Notes: generated by a model from the letters alone, not told the origin. 64,000 nt of DNA from Holacanthus passer (GCA_025331565.1 JAFREQ010000069.1:744001-808000), one strand, 5' to 3'. Numbered from the stretch's first letter, positions 23,790 to 36,999 are shown. Numbers and translations: made by a program.

Positions 23790-23850
23790 TTAAGATAAGA
23801 TAAGAAAAGCTCTATTGATCCCCAACAGGGAAAATTTACTGGTTCACAAA
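23790..23850 (+). mobile_element. Short retroelement tail (GATAAG-type teleost repeat)
   Basis: Contains aagataagataagaaaagct followed by ctattgatccccaacagggaaaattta, cut here into its two halves. It closely resembles a very common teleost retroelement 3' segment (GATAAG repeats, then CCTTTATTnRTCCC...GGGGAAATTT). A second copy lies at 63680-63735. Confidence 0.55.
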
Positions 23851-26800
23851 ACAAAAGTACAGGTGGCAAGTTTTATTTTTTAGCGTCTAACTTCATGTTC
23901 AATGCTTCCCTCTTTATTTCTGTCCAGCTTGGATCTAATATCACATTGTTGACGGCCATACTCTAATTGATTTGGGTCCTCTAATACCACTATATGGAGC
24001 CTGTTTGCTGATTTCTGACAGCGTGACGTGAGGCTCCTCTCTGGGCTGTCATTAATGCTTGTGATCAAATCTCACCAACACACATCTCATGAACAGGTGG
24101 CACTCTCCAGGCTGAAACAAGTGATTTGTGACAGCTTTGTCTGGTTAAGAGAGCTTGGTGAATCTAACTTGGAGCACTTGCCCAATGTGTGCCTTGAACG
24201 CGGAGTCAGCTGACAGGGTTGAAGGAGGAAGAAATAGATCTCATGAAAAGTGTTGACAGTATTTTCTGTGGTTTATCCAGAGTGGGGACACGAGGAAGAT
24301 ACGTTGGCTGAATTTTTATAATTGCCTGCACTGTCAACCAGTTGTGATAACATGCTTTTTCCATATCCTGTGGCACCAGTACCAAGATGCATCACAGCTG
24401 GGTGTGGTCACAAGCACAACGTGCCACACCTGACTACACCAAGCTGTGATGCCAGTGCAGCTACTATGTGTTTTTCTTCCTTCCAAAATCTGCTGCTGAC
24501 CTGCTCTTTAAATGCCATGTTTAATTGCTGTGTGCTGCACAAACTAAATTCAGTTCACCTCTGTTGTATTATCTCAATATCACAAAACCTGGACAGATAA
24601 AATTATGTGCATGGACAGATTTCATTGGGGGGATGTGAGAAAATGTGCTTTTTTTGCAATTTGGTTGAACCTACCCTTTGATATGATTGACCACATTTGG
24701 ATATTTCTACATGCTGTGAAGGACAACGTTTGAAAATAAAATGACAGAAATTGTTAACTCAGTGTCCACTTACTAGATTTCTTCTTTCAGCTTTTAGTCA
24801 CATCTTGTAGCCTCGTTATTGTGCCTGAGGGATGGTGATAATATCATCCATTCCTGTCACAGTTCCACTGTGAAATTTTAGATTTTTTTAGATTTAGGTT
24901 TTTGGTGGCTTGGCTTTACTCAGCTGTGAAGTTCAGACCCTAACCTAACGCTTCAGCTTCACCTTTTGTCAACACATGTTAAAACACATGTCAGGAACAT
25001 TTCAGACTTGTGCCTTTTCACACATGACCTGGCAATGTGGGAATAGATGGAGTAAGGGACAGTGCAGCAAATGGTGGGCAAGCCAACACTTAAAGATGCC
25101 AACCGCCATAAAACTCAGAACTTGGGGCAAGGCCAGATATACGTGTACACGGCAGAAGACGTCTCTTGTCATTTTCAGGAACAGGGCTCCAAGGAGCTGT
25201 TGCATACAAGCCAAATGGTAATGCTTGTTAGTTGTCAAACACCCGCCAAAGCATTGGCAAGCCAACAAGCACCTTTCGTCAAATGGACGTATCCCCTGTC
25301 ACTCTGAGGTCCCTGCAATGTTACCGCTTTCATTCACAACACAGGTGTTCCTGCATTTATCCTGAAAAGCTACTAGGTCTTGAGGTGGAAAATATCAGTC
25401 CCTACTCCCACTCACACATGCAGGACATGTTCCTGAACATTTCTGGGAAAGACTGCACGTGTGAATGGGGCTAATGATTCCATCTGCTCAGGAAAGCCAT
25501 GAGATGTGGCTGAAGGTCCATATGAAATGTAGTGAGTGGACCTTGAATTACACATTCACGCAAAATACATTTCAGAAAGTTCAAAAAACACCCATATTTG
25601 AACTGATGTGTCAGAGGAACCAGCCAGAGGTCATATTTTATTGAACTTTAAGCAACAATGTTCTGTCTCTGTGCGACTGTAATTCTACTGAACATACTTT
25701 GTAAAGCATGGCCCCAAGTGTGTCAGCACAGAGGAATTGTGAATGGGTGCAAGAGTGTCTGTGAGTGTGAATGCCAGAGAGAGAGAGAGAGTGGAATAGC
25801 AGAGAGTGTGTGTATGAATGAGAGTGAAAGGGAGGAGACAGAGCATAGCATACATAGCTGAAATAGCTGACGTTGAGTTGTTTGTGTGTGTGTATGTGTG
25901 TGGTCATGTGTTTGCGTTGAGGTACAGCCTCTCTGTGCTATTTGTCTTCAGTCTGTGGAGACCTGCCAGCCTCTCCTCTCTGTCCAGGTTGACTGCATCC
26001 CTCCATCTCCATCCACTCTTCCTCTGTCCTCTGTCACTCACTTTTCTCCTTCCCTGTGTCTCACCTCCTCGTCCTCCTTCTCTCCAACAGCAGGTTTTGA
26101 TCAATTCAAAGCTCTTTTGTCACATCTCCACATTGACGTTGGTTCTGTCTATTTGATTTGCTGCCATTGTGCATCAGGAAAAACATGTTTTGAGTAAAAT
26201 TGCACACTGTCTTCTTATTTTTCTTTGATGTATATCATTCATATATCATTGACTGTTTAAAAAAAAATGGACAAAATGGACAAAAAAGTTGCTGAGATTT
26301 TATGTCTCAGTAGGGGTCAAACTTTAAAAACACTGAATACTACTTTTCCAATGATGCATGTTTTTGTAAGACGCTCCCTGGCTGAGCCTTCAAAAACACC
26401 TCCTGTTTGCAAGATGACTCTATATATAAAACCAATTCCCCTTTATTTCATTATGAACATAATGCAGCTGATAACATAAGGGGAATCTCTGAATTTCCAT
26501 ATGTAGCATCTCAAATACACAGTATGAATTCACACAACTTGGTTTTCAGCAATAATCTTTATAATTTAGGTGGGAAAAGAAACACACTTTCTGGATTGAG
26601 AAACTACGATAACAAGAGAAACCTGAAAGAATAGAGTAACAAGCAAAGCACCTCCTACAGAATATATTTATCTCCTTTATCTTTCCATTTTCATTCATAC
26701 TCTGCTGCTCTCGTTCTCTTCCTGCCCGTCCTTCCAGCTCCCACCAGTTATTATTGTGGCCATCTAGCCACTGTTGACGCTGTAATCATCATAGCTGTGG

Positions 26801-27206
26801 TGGCCCACACATTAAACAAGGGCTGTGCTGTGATTTGGACAAATTGCGATGAGATGCAAGGGTGAAAAACACTGGTTGGGACACATGGAGCTGGATCGGG
26901 AAAAAAGAACGTGGACTAGAAAGGGAAGGGAAATATTCTTTGGTCAGTGGAAGATGAAGAATGTGATGTCTTTTTAAACTTTTAAGTTCTTGTGGTTGTC
27001 ATAGAGAAGACTTAAGTCCTGAAAATGTGGTGAACCATACAGTTCTTACTAAATAGTCTGTTAGAATATATTCATTCTGCCATTTAATGTGGGCTTCTGA
27101 AACAAGTTTTAAAAATCTATTCACTTGCTCCCTTTCCCCACTTGTCATTTTACTGTGCTCTAGCTCATTTTAGACAGGATAATTGTTATTATTGTTGATC
27201 GTTTAG

Positions 27207-27306
27207 ACCATTTAATAGTGTTCTAACTAAACTGACGTGCATGTGGTGTAGCACATTGTTAACATGGTAACATTCAGATTCAAATCCGCAATGAAAGTTA
27301 TTTCAT
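27207..27306 (+). repeat. Left arm of a ~100-bp inverted repeat pair
   Basis: This segment (ccatttaatagtgttctaac ... ccgcaatgaaagttatttca) is nearly identical, by eye about 95%, to the reverse complement of 30368-30473. It includes gttaacatggtaac, itself nearly palindromic. It could be a terminal inverted repeat of one 3.27-kb unit or two opposed copies of a short dispersed repeat. Confidence 0.85.
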
Positions 27307-30300
27307 TTAAATGAGCTCTTTGAGAAATATACTAGACTATCCAATCTGAGTATCTTACAGTGAAACCAAAGTTGCTATGATTGATTTGAAGAAGCGTAGT
27401 TTCTCCCTGCATTAGCATGAAAAAACATACCGTAGATGTATTGATGAAATATCTGCATGTCTGCTCTCAACACCTCTATGGTTTTGTTTATTGCTGACAA
27501 GACTTGCAAGTCTTTGACTGAGACTTCATATCAGTTGAGAATACACAAGACGCCTGCAGATGCATACTGACTGAGCCAGTCTGCTGGATGATCCTACTGA
27601 AGATACTACACTGTTCATGGATTAGAATGTTGGTACAGAAATGAGTTTAGAAAGAAAAGCTTCTCTTATATTTTGCGGTCTGCTTCATATGTTTTGTCAC
27701 CTATACCTACTGTCTTTGATTTACATTAGTCATCTTGGAAAGGGTGTCTAAAGCTATGTCCAGGTTTGCTGTTCTTAGCACTGTATGCCTCTTCTCTGTA
27801 TGAAAGCTTGGCCTGGCCTGTGCTTTTCCACATCTGACATTACACATTTTTCACAGGCTACATAGTTTGAAGGAACCTCATACAGAGGCGACAAAATTGT
27901 TCAGGCAAAGGTTTAAGACAGACTCCAGGGCTAGAAGCTGACCTAGGTCAACCTCTCAGATCAGAGCTGTATCTTCCGGGCCAGGTCCAGAATGTGGCCG
28001 CTGCTGAAATCACAGGTTACAGATGGTCAGTTTGCGCTGGGCTCTACGTGGACCGAGCTCCACCCAGCAAGGTTGGAAAACACCTCTGACCACAGCTCCT
28101 GTGGCCAAGCACAGTAAAACCTAGGCGTTATCACCTTGGCTGTGCTCTGCTACAGACCAAATGTTCCTGTGAAACATCAATTAATGCACAAGCTGTAAGG
28201 GTTTATATCTGACATCTGTAAACTTGAAATCTCGTGAAACTTGTGGTATGATGCCTGTTGAACTGAATAGATACTTATAGTCAGTGTGTTTCAGTGAAGC
28301 TGTTAGCTCTGCAGAAAATTGATTCGGTCCATCCACTTCCTCTCCACTTGTCTGGACTACATATATTTCAGTTAGCGGTTTCCAGTTTTCCAGTATGACC
28401 TGCATCCGATCTCAGAACACAACAACAATGCTTTGTGGCTGTAATACATTCTAGTTTACTGAGTGAACTGCCACTGGAGAAAATTGATACCTCTTCTTTT
28501 ATGTGTCTCCCTGCCTGGAGAGTATAGAGGCGGATTACGTCCTGTCTAGCTGCTGTTTCGCTAGTTTGTGCAATTAAATTGAATCTGTCACTAATAATTT
28601 AATTTGCTTTACTGAAAAATGGAAACGTGTTTCTGCAGTTTGCTATATTATACATTTAATATACATGATTAAATAATATCAGCAACAGAGATTGCTTGAT
28701 TTCAAACTATTCTGATTTTGACAACAAATGATTTGCTGAAAAACTTGGTAATTGCACTTTGTAATTCATTCTTCCTAACATAGCAGTCACCAGTGCTATC
28801 TTCAAATGTGGGAAATGATGTAAATGTCCTGATATGTTATCATGTCATCATCATCATACAGCCATTTTTTCAAAGGACTAAAAAAAATGACCACCAACAA
28901 CAAAGTGGTCCCAGAACTTCCAACTACATGAACAGTAGCTGTTTTTAATGCTGTTTTGTAGAGTACGTTTGACATCACACACATTGATCTTAACTACTCA
29001 GAAATCAAAGTAATCTAATCATCAAAATCCAGTTAAAACATAGTCAATACTTGACAGTTAGTTAAAACATGCACTTCTGGTAACCTAACCACTATTAACA
29101 CTGCATCAGACTGAGAGATACTGAGATTTCCAAAACCCAAAGAGCTTATTGTATTTTTACACCCTGGCTCAAGTCACAGCTTAGCCAATCACAGTAGCAT
29201 CTGGAGAAGCTGCTATTGTTGTGTTTTGTGCATTAGTGACCATAAAGAGCCTTCATAGGGCCCAATAGACCCACTGTGGGATCCCAGGGACCAAACACAG
29301 GGGCCACAACTGGGAAACAGTTGTATTGTTATTCGTAGAGGCAGACACTCTCCCTTTTGAGCGCTGTTGGGGGATCCAGCATTACAGGTAGTTGCGAACT
29401 GTCGCTACTTGTTGAGATGAGGGTCTAGTACACAATGACCTGCTGCAGGGTACAATGACTTCAAATAGGTTTCAAGGTAAACTGCCTCTGCACAACAGAA
29501 GGGCTCGGGCCCGCCAAGGCACAGACACTGAGGCCCACCTTGTGTATTGAGCCGTGTATTGGTGATTTGTTGTTTTCGGGGTTTTGAGAGTCGTAAATGA
29601 ACAGAGTAATAACATGTCTGTGTCATGTTTGCCAGTGAAAGGAGAGTGAATGGAGGAGGGCCAGGGTGATGTTGTTGTGACCCTGCAGAGCCATAATGTT
29701 GTGATCAAACAGAGGGAAGTTGCACGGGAGCCTGGCCCAGTCTGAGGTTTAGGACAGACTCACAGTCTTAGTGAACTTTAATTGGACGGGCTGTTATTAC
29801 CACATATGTCTTTCTTCCACCTGCTGTTGCGCTCTAGTCCCCTATCATGAGGCAACAAGCTAGGTTTGAATGCATCACTAGTGTCCTCTAGTGGCTGTTT
29901 GTGTTAAGTGCAGTCCAGGATGAATCAACTAAAAACCATCACTGTTTATTAATAATCATCATATCATTATATATGTGCATATAGAATAACAAAAGTTTTG
30001 TTTAAAACGGAGCAGATTCTGGCCACAAATATAGGTTTCTTAATTTGAAGCTTTTACGTGTTTTTGTTATCTATTATATTATATATGTCATCAACACATT
30101 TGTTATATATATATATAACAAATGTATTGGTGGCTTCTTGTTATTGTGGCTTATTTCACCTGATTTTTATTCCCAGGAATGAATAATATAATATAATATA
30201 ATATCTTTTGTGTAATATGGTGAAACATCAGATAAATGACTAATGAATGTATATTGCAAATGCTCATGTGCAGTTCTGCAATTCAGTCATATTCATCCTC

Positions 30301-30367
30301 TCGTCTGTTTTCAGATAGAATTCAGAATTCAGAAATTTGTGCTGGCAAAACTTGTTAAAGTCATTAT
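27307..30367. other. AT-rich DNA between the inverted repeat arms
   Basis: About 3 kb with no intact ORF or recognisable transposase remnant. It includes a perfect 30-bp palindrome (30096-30125) and ATAAT repeats (30180-30206). Confidence 0.5.
30096..30125. repeat. Perfect 30-bp AT palindrome
   Basis: acatttgttatatat followed directly by its reverse complement; no spacer. It could extrude a cruciform. Confidence 0.95.
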
Positions 30368-30473
30368 TTATGAAACAACTTTCATTGCGGATTTGAATCT
30401 GGGAATGTTACCATGTTAACAATGTGCTACACCACATGCACATCAGTTTAGTTAGGACACTATTAAATGGTTA
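30368..30473 (-). repeat. Right arm of the ~100-bp inverted repeat pair
   Basis: Reverse complement of the 27207-27306 arm, with a small indel near the middle (two extra bases) and a few substitutions. Similarity fades over roughly 20 bp on each side. Confidence 0.85.
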
Positions 30474-31050
30474 ATCATTAATCTTTGACCCTGACAATAG
30501 CCTTACATTTCCACTTGCAACACACACATACACACTGCTCATCCACATCAAAGCCAGCAGGTGTAAAAACGCCCTAACACATACACATTGAGGAATGAAA
30601 GGCTGCAATCAACATGTGACTGTCTTTAATGATGTGGGAGAATAAACATGTGAGTAGTGGAGTGGTCGGCAGAAACCAGCTCAGCTCTGGAAACAGCTCA
30701 GATGCTTATTGGCCCTCTATGTTAGCATTCAAGCATCTGTGTCCATGTCTGTAGCCCCGGGGCAAGGCAGCGGCGATTAACATTTAAAACAGGCCCAGGA
30801 CCCCAGCACCCTCCACCCAGCTCTGAAAGACTTCTACATATTTGGAAATCAGCTCATCCACCTCTGATATGACAATGTTCATGTCTCTCTGCACTTTTTT
30901 CATTAGTGTAGTATTGTTCGTCGCAACATTTCAGGTCACGTCCGTTACAGAGTAAAAACAAAAGTCACTCGAAAACATCCTGATAAATGAGAATGAATAA
31001 AAGCTGCTCGTGTGTCTGTGGCTGCAGGAGGGCAGAGCTCCAGATAGAGA
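30474..31050. other. Intergenic DNA before the minisatellite
   Basis: No exon, RNA gene or repeat family recognised in this ~580-bp stretch. Confidence 0.45.
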
Positions 31051-31573
31051 CTCAGTGGACTGGTTACACTGGGACAGTGAAGCTGAGTGGACTGGTTACA
31101 GTGGGACAGAGCGGTTGAGTGGACTGGTTACAGTGGGACAGTGAAGCTGAGTGGACTGGTTATAATGGGACAGAGGCTGAGTGGACTGGTTACAGTAGGC
31201 AGTGAAGCTGAGTGGACTGGTTACAGTGGGAAAACAAGGCTGAGTGGACTAGTTACAGTGGGACAGAGAGGCTGAGTGGACTGGTCATAGTTGGACAGAG
31301 ACTCTGAGTGGACTGGTTATAGTGGGAAAACAAGGCTGAGTGGACTGGTCATAGTGGGACAGTGATGCTGAGTGGACTGGTCATAGTGGGACAGAGAGGC
31401 TGAGTGGACTGGTCATAGTGGAACAGAGAGGCTGAGTGGACTGGTTATAGTGGGACAGAGAGGCTGAGTGGACTGGTCATAGTGGGACAGAGAGGCTGAG
31501 TGGACTGGTCATAGTGGGACAGAGAGGCTGAGTGGACTGGTCATAGTGGGACAGAGAGGCTGAGTGGACTGGT
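31051..31573 (+). repeat. 32-bp minisatellite, about 17 copies
   Basis: The phrase ctgagtggactggt recurs at 31051, 31083, 31115, 31147, 31177, 31208, 31240, 31272, 31304, 31336, 31368, 31400, 31432, 31464, 31496, 31528 and 31560. Spacing is 32 bp except for two steps of 30 and 31. Units carry the variable block ttacagtgggac or tcatagtgggac; the later units are the most uniform. The apparent ORF across it is just the repeat read in rotating frames. Confidence 0.96.
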
Positions 31574-31929
31574 TAGCCAATATTTTGCTTGGAGAGCGAA
31601 TGAACCCAGAATAGATTGTGGAGCACTTTGCAGTGCTCAAGACTTGCCGATGTTCAGACAGTTGAGTGGAACCTCACATTCACTGTCATCATGGGCTGCA
31701 GTCACTGTGGAGTCATACAGCTCTGTGTTGTCTGCCTGGTGATGTTCTGTTCTGCTGTTAATTTGAAATGTATGTATGAGGGTGTTGTCTGGGACTTGAA
31801 CATCAGTGTGGCACTGGTTTAGAAAAGGGTAGCATCACTAGCTGCACAATATCTGTGTCCCTGTTTGTGTTGTCCATGAACGTGTTTGTGACGTCTGCAG
31901 AAGTGTAGTACAGAGCTCTCAGTTCCAAT

Positions 31930-32360
31930 CAGAGTTCATGGATGACCTAATGGTAACTTGCCTGATCGTAGGTGGCTCATTCAAGGATTTGAATGGCTCA
32001 TTACGTGGATAAGAATGAGCTTCAAGCTCACAAAATCCAGGTCTCTGGTCAGCTTCTCTTTGGGAAGCACCCAAATGCCATCTGTAATAGAAAAGCCAGC
32101 CAAGAGACTGAGTAAAATCTTCACCAGCAATCTGAAGGACACCAGTGATGACCTCAACACTTGGATCTCCACAGTGGACAAGTCAGGGCTTCGTGGAAAA
32201 TTCAAGGCCTGGAAATAGCAACATGGAATCCTGCCTTACTCCTCTGGCTACTGCTAATGTACAAAGACCCAAAAGCCATTGTGGAGGGCTTTGAAAGGGA
32301 GATCAGTCAGTTCCTGCACAGGTAACAGGTATCTGCCTAAGTGGGGGTGTCTGATACCAA
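31930..32360 (+). pseudogene. LINE polyprotein relic (non-LTR reverse transcriptase C-terminal region)
   Basis: Plus-strand conceptual translation includes KSRSLVSFSLGSTQMPSVIE, KPAKRLSKIFTSNLKDTSDD, LNTWISTVDKSGLRGKFKAW, then after a stop QHGILP and, in another frame, WRALKGRSVSS. This order resembles the domain after the RT catalytic core in a common teleost non-LTR element (KSRSL...GG/STQ.P...VDKSGL.GKFKAW.YQHGILP). It is interrupted by stops and frameshifts, and no start or end is preserved. Confidence 0.65.
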
Positions 32361-34137
32361 GACGGGAGACACCTGATGACCCAGGGTTCATCACTGACAG
32401 TGTGTCCAGGTTTCACCACATGGTATTGTACAGAACTATTGCTCCATTACTGCAGTATGTATCAGCAAGTAATGAGAACAATATAGAGAGACACCTCTCA
32501 GAGGATCTCTGGTCGGCGTGTTGGTGTATTTATGTGAAGGGGAAAACGTATGCATGGTCACAGAGCTGCTTGTGTGGCAGCACAGTGCTAAAGCATAAAC
32601 AATAGGCCTTCCCAGTCGTAAGACGCCCATAACACTTACAGCCTGTAGCAGATAAGTGTGATATTCAACAGCAACCTGCCAGAGCATTCACACACCCAGA
32701 GGACGGAGTGGAGGAGAGAGAGATGGAGGACAGGGAAAAGTGACACATAATGAGGAACTACAACACGTAATTGTAACGTGAGGAGCGATTTGTATATGAG
32801 CCAAACTATATAGACAGTAAAAGACAATGTGATGCTATGCAAGCTGTACTGCAAACTACACACTCCATGCACACTCCATGCACACTCCATACAGGGAGCA
32901 TTTAGTATAATTATGTATTGAACATTGTGTCACATTTGGATGCCCTTTTCCTTTAGCAGGTCACAGTTCAGACAGTTCTAAGCCAGCTAAAATATATCAT
33001 TTTCTCTCCATTGTGTGTCTCTGTCTACACTAATAATGGGTAGATGTTTCAACACCAGGCTATTTAATACAAGGAAAGATGGGCTTTTGGAAAACAGTGC
33101 TGGGCTGTGGGGCAAATAAAGTAGAGACAACAACTTTCTCTGCACTCTACTCATTGTACATGTCAGCTGTTGTCTTTACACACAACCCTCATGTATGCCT
33201 TTTTTGTCGGGCAACTTTACAGTCAAAAAATAATGATTTGATCGACAATCTCAGCAGTTTAGGATTGTGAATTACTGTTCACTTGGTTTATAAGCCACAA
33301 TTAAATTACCATTTTATGTGTCTACATTTTCTGACAACAAAAACAGAAAAAGAACAGTTGCATTAAAACACAATCTAGGTGATCTCAGAGAGCGGGAGCA
33401 GACAGAAAGCAGCCTTTTCTCTGTGTTCTGGCTTTATCTGCACTGCATTGGCATTTTACAATGAGCATGGAGCTTTTTTAACATGGTCTTCAGAGTAAAG
33501 TGCCATGAACAGGCTGTCAGTGATTTGAGTGATCATCTATAATCATCCGTAACTGATAGTTGTTACTACTAATTTTCAACCGATGATCAGCTCCACTCTC
33601 TGAGCCTCTGCAGGATGGAACGCACCTTCTCATCCCAGATGGAGGGACTAGGTGGCCTGATGGTCTGTGGCTGTCAGACATGTGGTGATGCTATGCAAAT
33701 CTAAATAATTGCTCTGCAGGATGGAGCAACTCTACTACAGCATTTACATCATATTCTTCATGTGTGTTTGTCTTTTTCAGCCTTTTCAGAGATGCACTTT
33801 TGCTTCTTACATTCTACAGACTAACATTGTTAGAGGTGATATTTTTGTATCGTAGTCTTATTCTTTTTCTGTGCTGTTTCCTGTTCCCATATATTATTGT
33901 AGCCCTGTCTTTCCCCCTCTGTTCTTCCTCTCTGGTTTAATTACAACAGCTGTGAGTGGCTGTAGTGGAGCTGTTGCTGCCGGATCATCCATCTAGTTTT
34001 ATTACTCTGTGACATTGTCACCACTTTATCTGTCACCGGCCTTGTTCCATGATAACAGACATTTGTCACTGTCCTGTGCCTCCCTGCTGTAATGCCATCA
34101 GCACCATTGACAGCCACTTGGCAAGTGGCCACTGACA

Positions 34138-34190
<53 letters not shown>

Positions 34191-34307
34191 GCTTGTATGA
34201 CCAGAGGGGGGACACATAGCAATAAAGATCACCAGAATGCTTATTAGGGACACAGGCACAGTCATTAATTACAATGTAGGGATGTGAAGTGGTGTGTATG
34301 TGTGTGC

Positions 34308-34341
<34 letters not shown>

Positions 34342-35329
34342 CAGAGAGAAAGGAGTCAACATGGTGGCATAGATAGATGAAATGTATTGTTCTGAATTAT
34401 GTGCAGATTATCACTTCATTAGGCAAATCATATGAGGAAAACATCTACAGCATCTTGAGCACTCAAGGGTGCATTGACACAGGCGTTCCCCATAGTACCC
34501 CTCAGTGAATTGTACTGTGCAACATCCATCCAGTCTGTAATTCAACCACAAGCTGGTTTTAGTACCGCCAATAATCAAGAGACATGAGTAAGCTGAAGTT
34601 CATGACATGCTGGATTCAGCCTGCTTATTGTCACATGACATATAGGAAATCGATCTACACTGGCAACATGAATATTAAATATATAATCATATATCATTGT
34701 TCTCATTCTCATTGTTCGTTTATCAATGATTTTGAGAAATAGGTTCCTTTACTAAAATGTCACCAGACAGAAACCACGATCAGCTCATCATGCCATGTCT
34801 CACACATACTGTAGGACTACACGCTTCTAGATACAGTCATTCATTTTAATGACTATTAATTGCTCCTCGCTTTGGTCCCTGACTGTTTGTTTTTCTCTGT
34901 CACCTGATTATAACTGTAATGCTGTGTGATCAATCCAACCAGAATTTTTATGGTTGAGCTCATTTTAACTACTTCATATACTGTTGGCTAGTTTTCTCTC
35001 TACAATGCCTCATGCACTGTAAGATCATCATGTGTTTGTAGCGTCACTGTCCTGTGAGAACCATGTATCTTTAAAAACTTCTCATAAGCTCAGAAAAACA
35101 AACCTTGTTTTCAGCTTTGTGACAAAGCATTTCCCAGTAAATCACGGGTGGATTTTGACTAGTTTATTTAGTCAAGAAATATAAGAGAATTTTCTCAACA
35201 CATAAGGGAACACTTAATACATTCAGTTCATCACAAACATTCAAAAGGAACAGGTTTGGAGATACATGGTTTTCACTGAACAGAAAGGGGATGACAAATT
35301 GCAATCCGAAAAGTACCTAGTAACAATTG
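32361..35329. other. Gene-free intergenic interval
   Basis: Contains a (CA)24 tract (34139-34187), a (GT)n plus (GA)n tract (34300-34340) and a triplicated actccatgc motif (32861-32890). No exon recognised. Confidence 0.5.
34139..34187. repeat. (CA)24 microsatellite
   Basis: 49 bp of uninterrupted CA dinucleotides. Confidence 0.97.
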
Positions 35330-35336
35330 TCTGACA

Positions 35337-35480
35337 ATTGTAGTGGAGTAAAAAGTACTATGTACGCCTAAGTAGAAGTATAAAGTTGCATAAAATAGAA
35401 AAGATGAAGTACAAATATATCAAACGTGTACTTAAGTACAGTACTTGAGTAAATGCAATTAATTACATCCCACCACTGAA
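35337..35480 (+). mobile_element. Short teleost dispersed repeat (MITE-like)
   Basis: Contains ggagtaaaaagtac, agtagaagtataaagt, tacttaagtacagtacttga and catcccaccactg. These blocks in this order form a very common teleost nonautonomous repeat. The copy is diverged. Identification is from memory of the repeat consensus. Confidence 0.6.
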
Positions 35481-36999
35481 AATAACCAATGTCTGAATTC
35501 AGTTTCAGTGTTGTGGTATTGTGCGAGCTGGCTCACTGTCACACTGTCATGACTGACATTGACTGACCATTAGAGCCATCATTTCCACATGTCCTGTTCA
35601 CTGAAAACAAGTGACAGCCCTGAGTCCAAAGTAACTTTACATTTATCACTCCCACTAAAAACACATCACATGATCAAGTCCATCCTGAGAATTTCTAACA
35701 TTCCACACCAAGCTGTGAAGTCATTACTTTGTTAACGATGTTTCAGGACGGAAACCTGTGCAGTTCATAGTGTTCTCATCACTGTACGATGTTAACCAGA
35801 TCAGAATATGATACTGATTTAGATGGATTTATAGATATCTTCTGGACAGATGGTGAACTGTGTTTAATAACAGTCATTGAAACACACACGACACAGTATT
35901 ACATTTCCTTTATATAGCTATCTTTCAACAATTGAAGAAGGCTTATGCATATGGTATTTCCATGAATTCAAACAAACTGCATTTTTAATATTTGTACAAT
36001 AAACACTTTTTGGGCATTTTACTGCACAACTCAGATATTACATAGTACTCTGATACAGTCTGTAAAATGTGTATTAAACGCAGGTAGAGGGATTATATTT
36101 ACTTACAAGTGAAACAACATTAACAAGTAATATAGCTTTACAATAAAAGGATGACAGTGAAAACATGCATAAAGATTGGTATGTCACATCATAAATGATT
36201 TTTTTAGAATATAAAAGAGATTAAAAATGCATTTTTAAAAGGTTAATTTCAGCCACGCATGCACATTGCACACACATAATTATTTCCCACAGTCTGAAGT
36301 GTCTATGTCCACAAGCGCTGATCATTGTGTTGAGCCTACCCTAAAGTACCTGGCTTGTATTTATTGTTCATTGGTTTGTGTGTTACCATGCTGGCATGTG
36401 GGACACTTGTGTACAAGAAAGTACTGCTGACGTTCAAACAATGAATACAGGTACATACATGGTGGCCTATTACATTACAAATACAACTGAAAGAAACAAG
36501 ACATTTTTTATGAAAGTACCATTAGACACCCCAACCCCCATCCCAAATAATGTTAACCCCTGATGAAAAGCTGCTGTTCAAAAGCCTGAATGCCATAGCA
36601 TCTGTAAAGAAAAGCTACAATTTATTATGAATTGGATTTTATTTTTTGTAGTTCTGATCAGACCATCTGGTAAGTAGTTTTAGGTAGTATTAAACCCAAA
36701 GTGTGCGCAGTAGACATCCATCACAGTTTACAGTTTACAGCAGTTGACACTGAAGCTAGTTAGGCCGCCCTGTAGGAAGATGGCGTCCCCATTCCTTATC
36801 CGGCCAACAAAGCTCTGAGTGGCTCCATGACTTCTTTATGACGTCTTCACGTTGTGAGATCTCAACAGTCACTTTAGTAGTGCAGTGTTATTGTTGATTG
36901 ATTACTGATGAAAATGATGGCCAGAACTACAAAAATTAAAGCCAAATTGTAAGAATCTCCATATTTTGCTTCACACAGAAAGCTTGCTTTGATAGTTTA
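35481..36999. other. Intergenic DNA / possible distal 3' UTR of the transporter
   Basis: AT-rich. AATAAA signals for the minus-strand transporter transcript occur at 37001-36996 and 36626-36621, so the mRNA could end within this stretch. No coding sequence seen. Confidence 0.4.

Larger units (their letters stand above)
21947..27205. other. Gene-free intergenic interval
   Basis: Contains a (AC)24 microsatellite (22991-23038), a GATAAG-type retroelement tail (23790-23850), a probably dispersed element around 24980-25475, and short GA/GT tracts (25770-25910). No exon recognised. Confidence 0.5.

Noticed and set aside
24980..25475. Possible MITE with acatgt...gaacat termini
   Set aside because: The end motifs read more like a direct than an inverted repeat and I could not define boundaries or a target-site duplication.
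31087..31275. ORF reading as a repeated ...WTGYSG... / ...LSGLV... protein
   Set aside because: It is the 32-bp minisatellite; because 32 is not a multiple of three the frame rotates, so it is not a real repeat protein.
31051..31573. Regular spaced repeats resembling a CRISPR array
   Set aside because: Units are contiguous tandem copies with no unique spacers, and the DNA is vertebrate.
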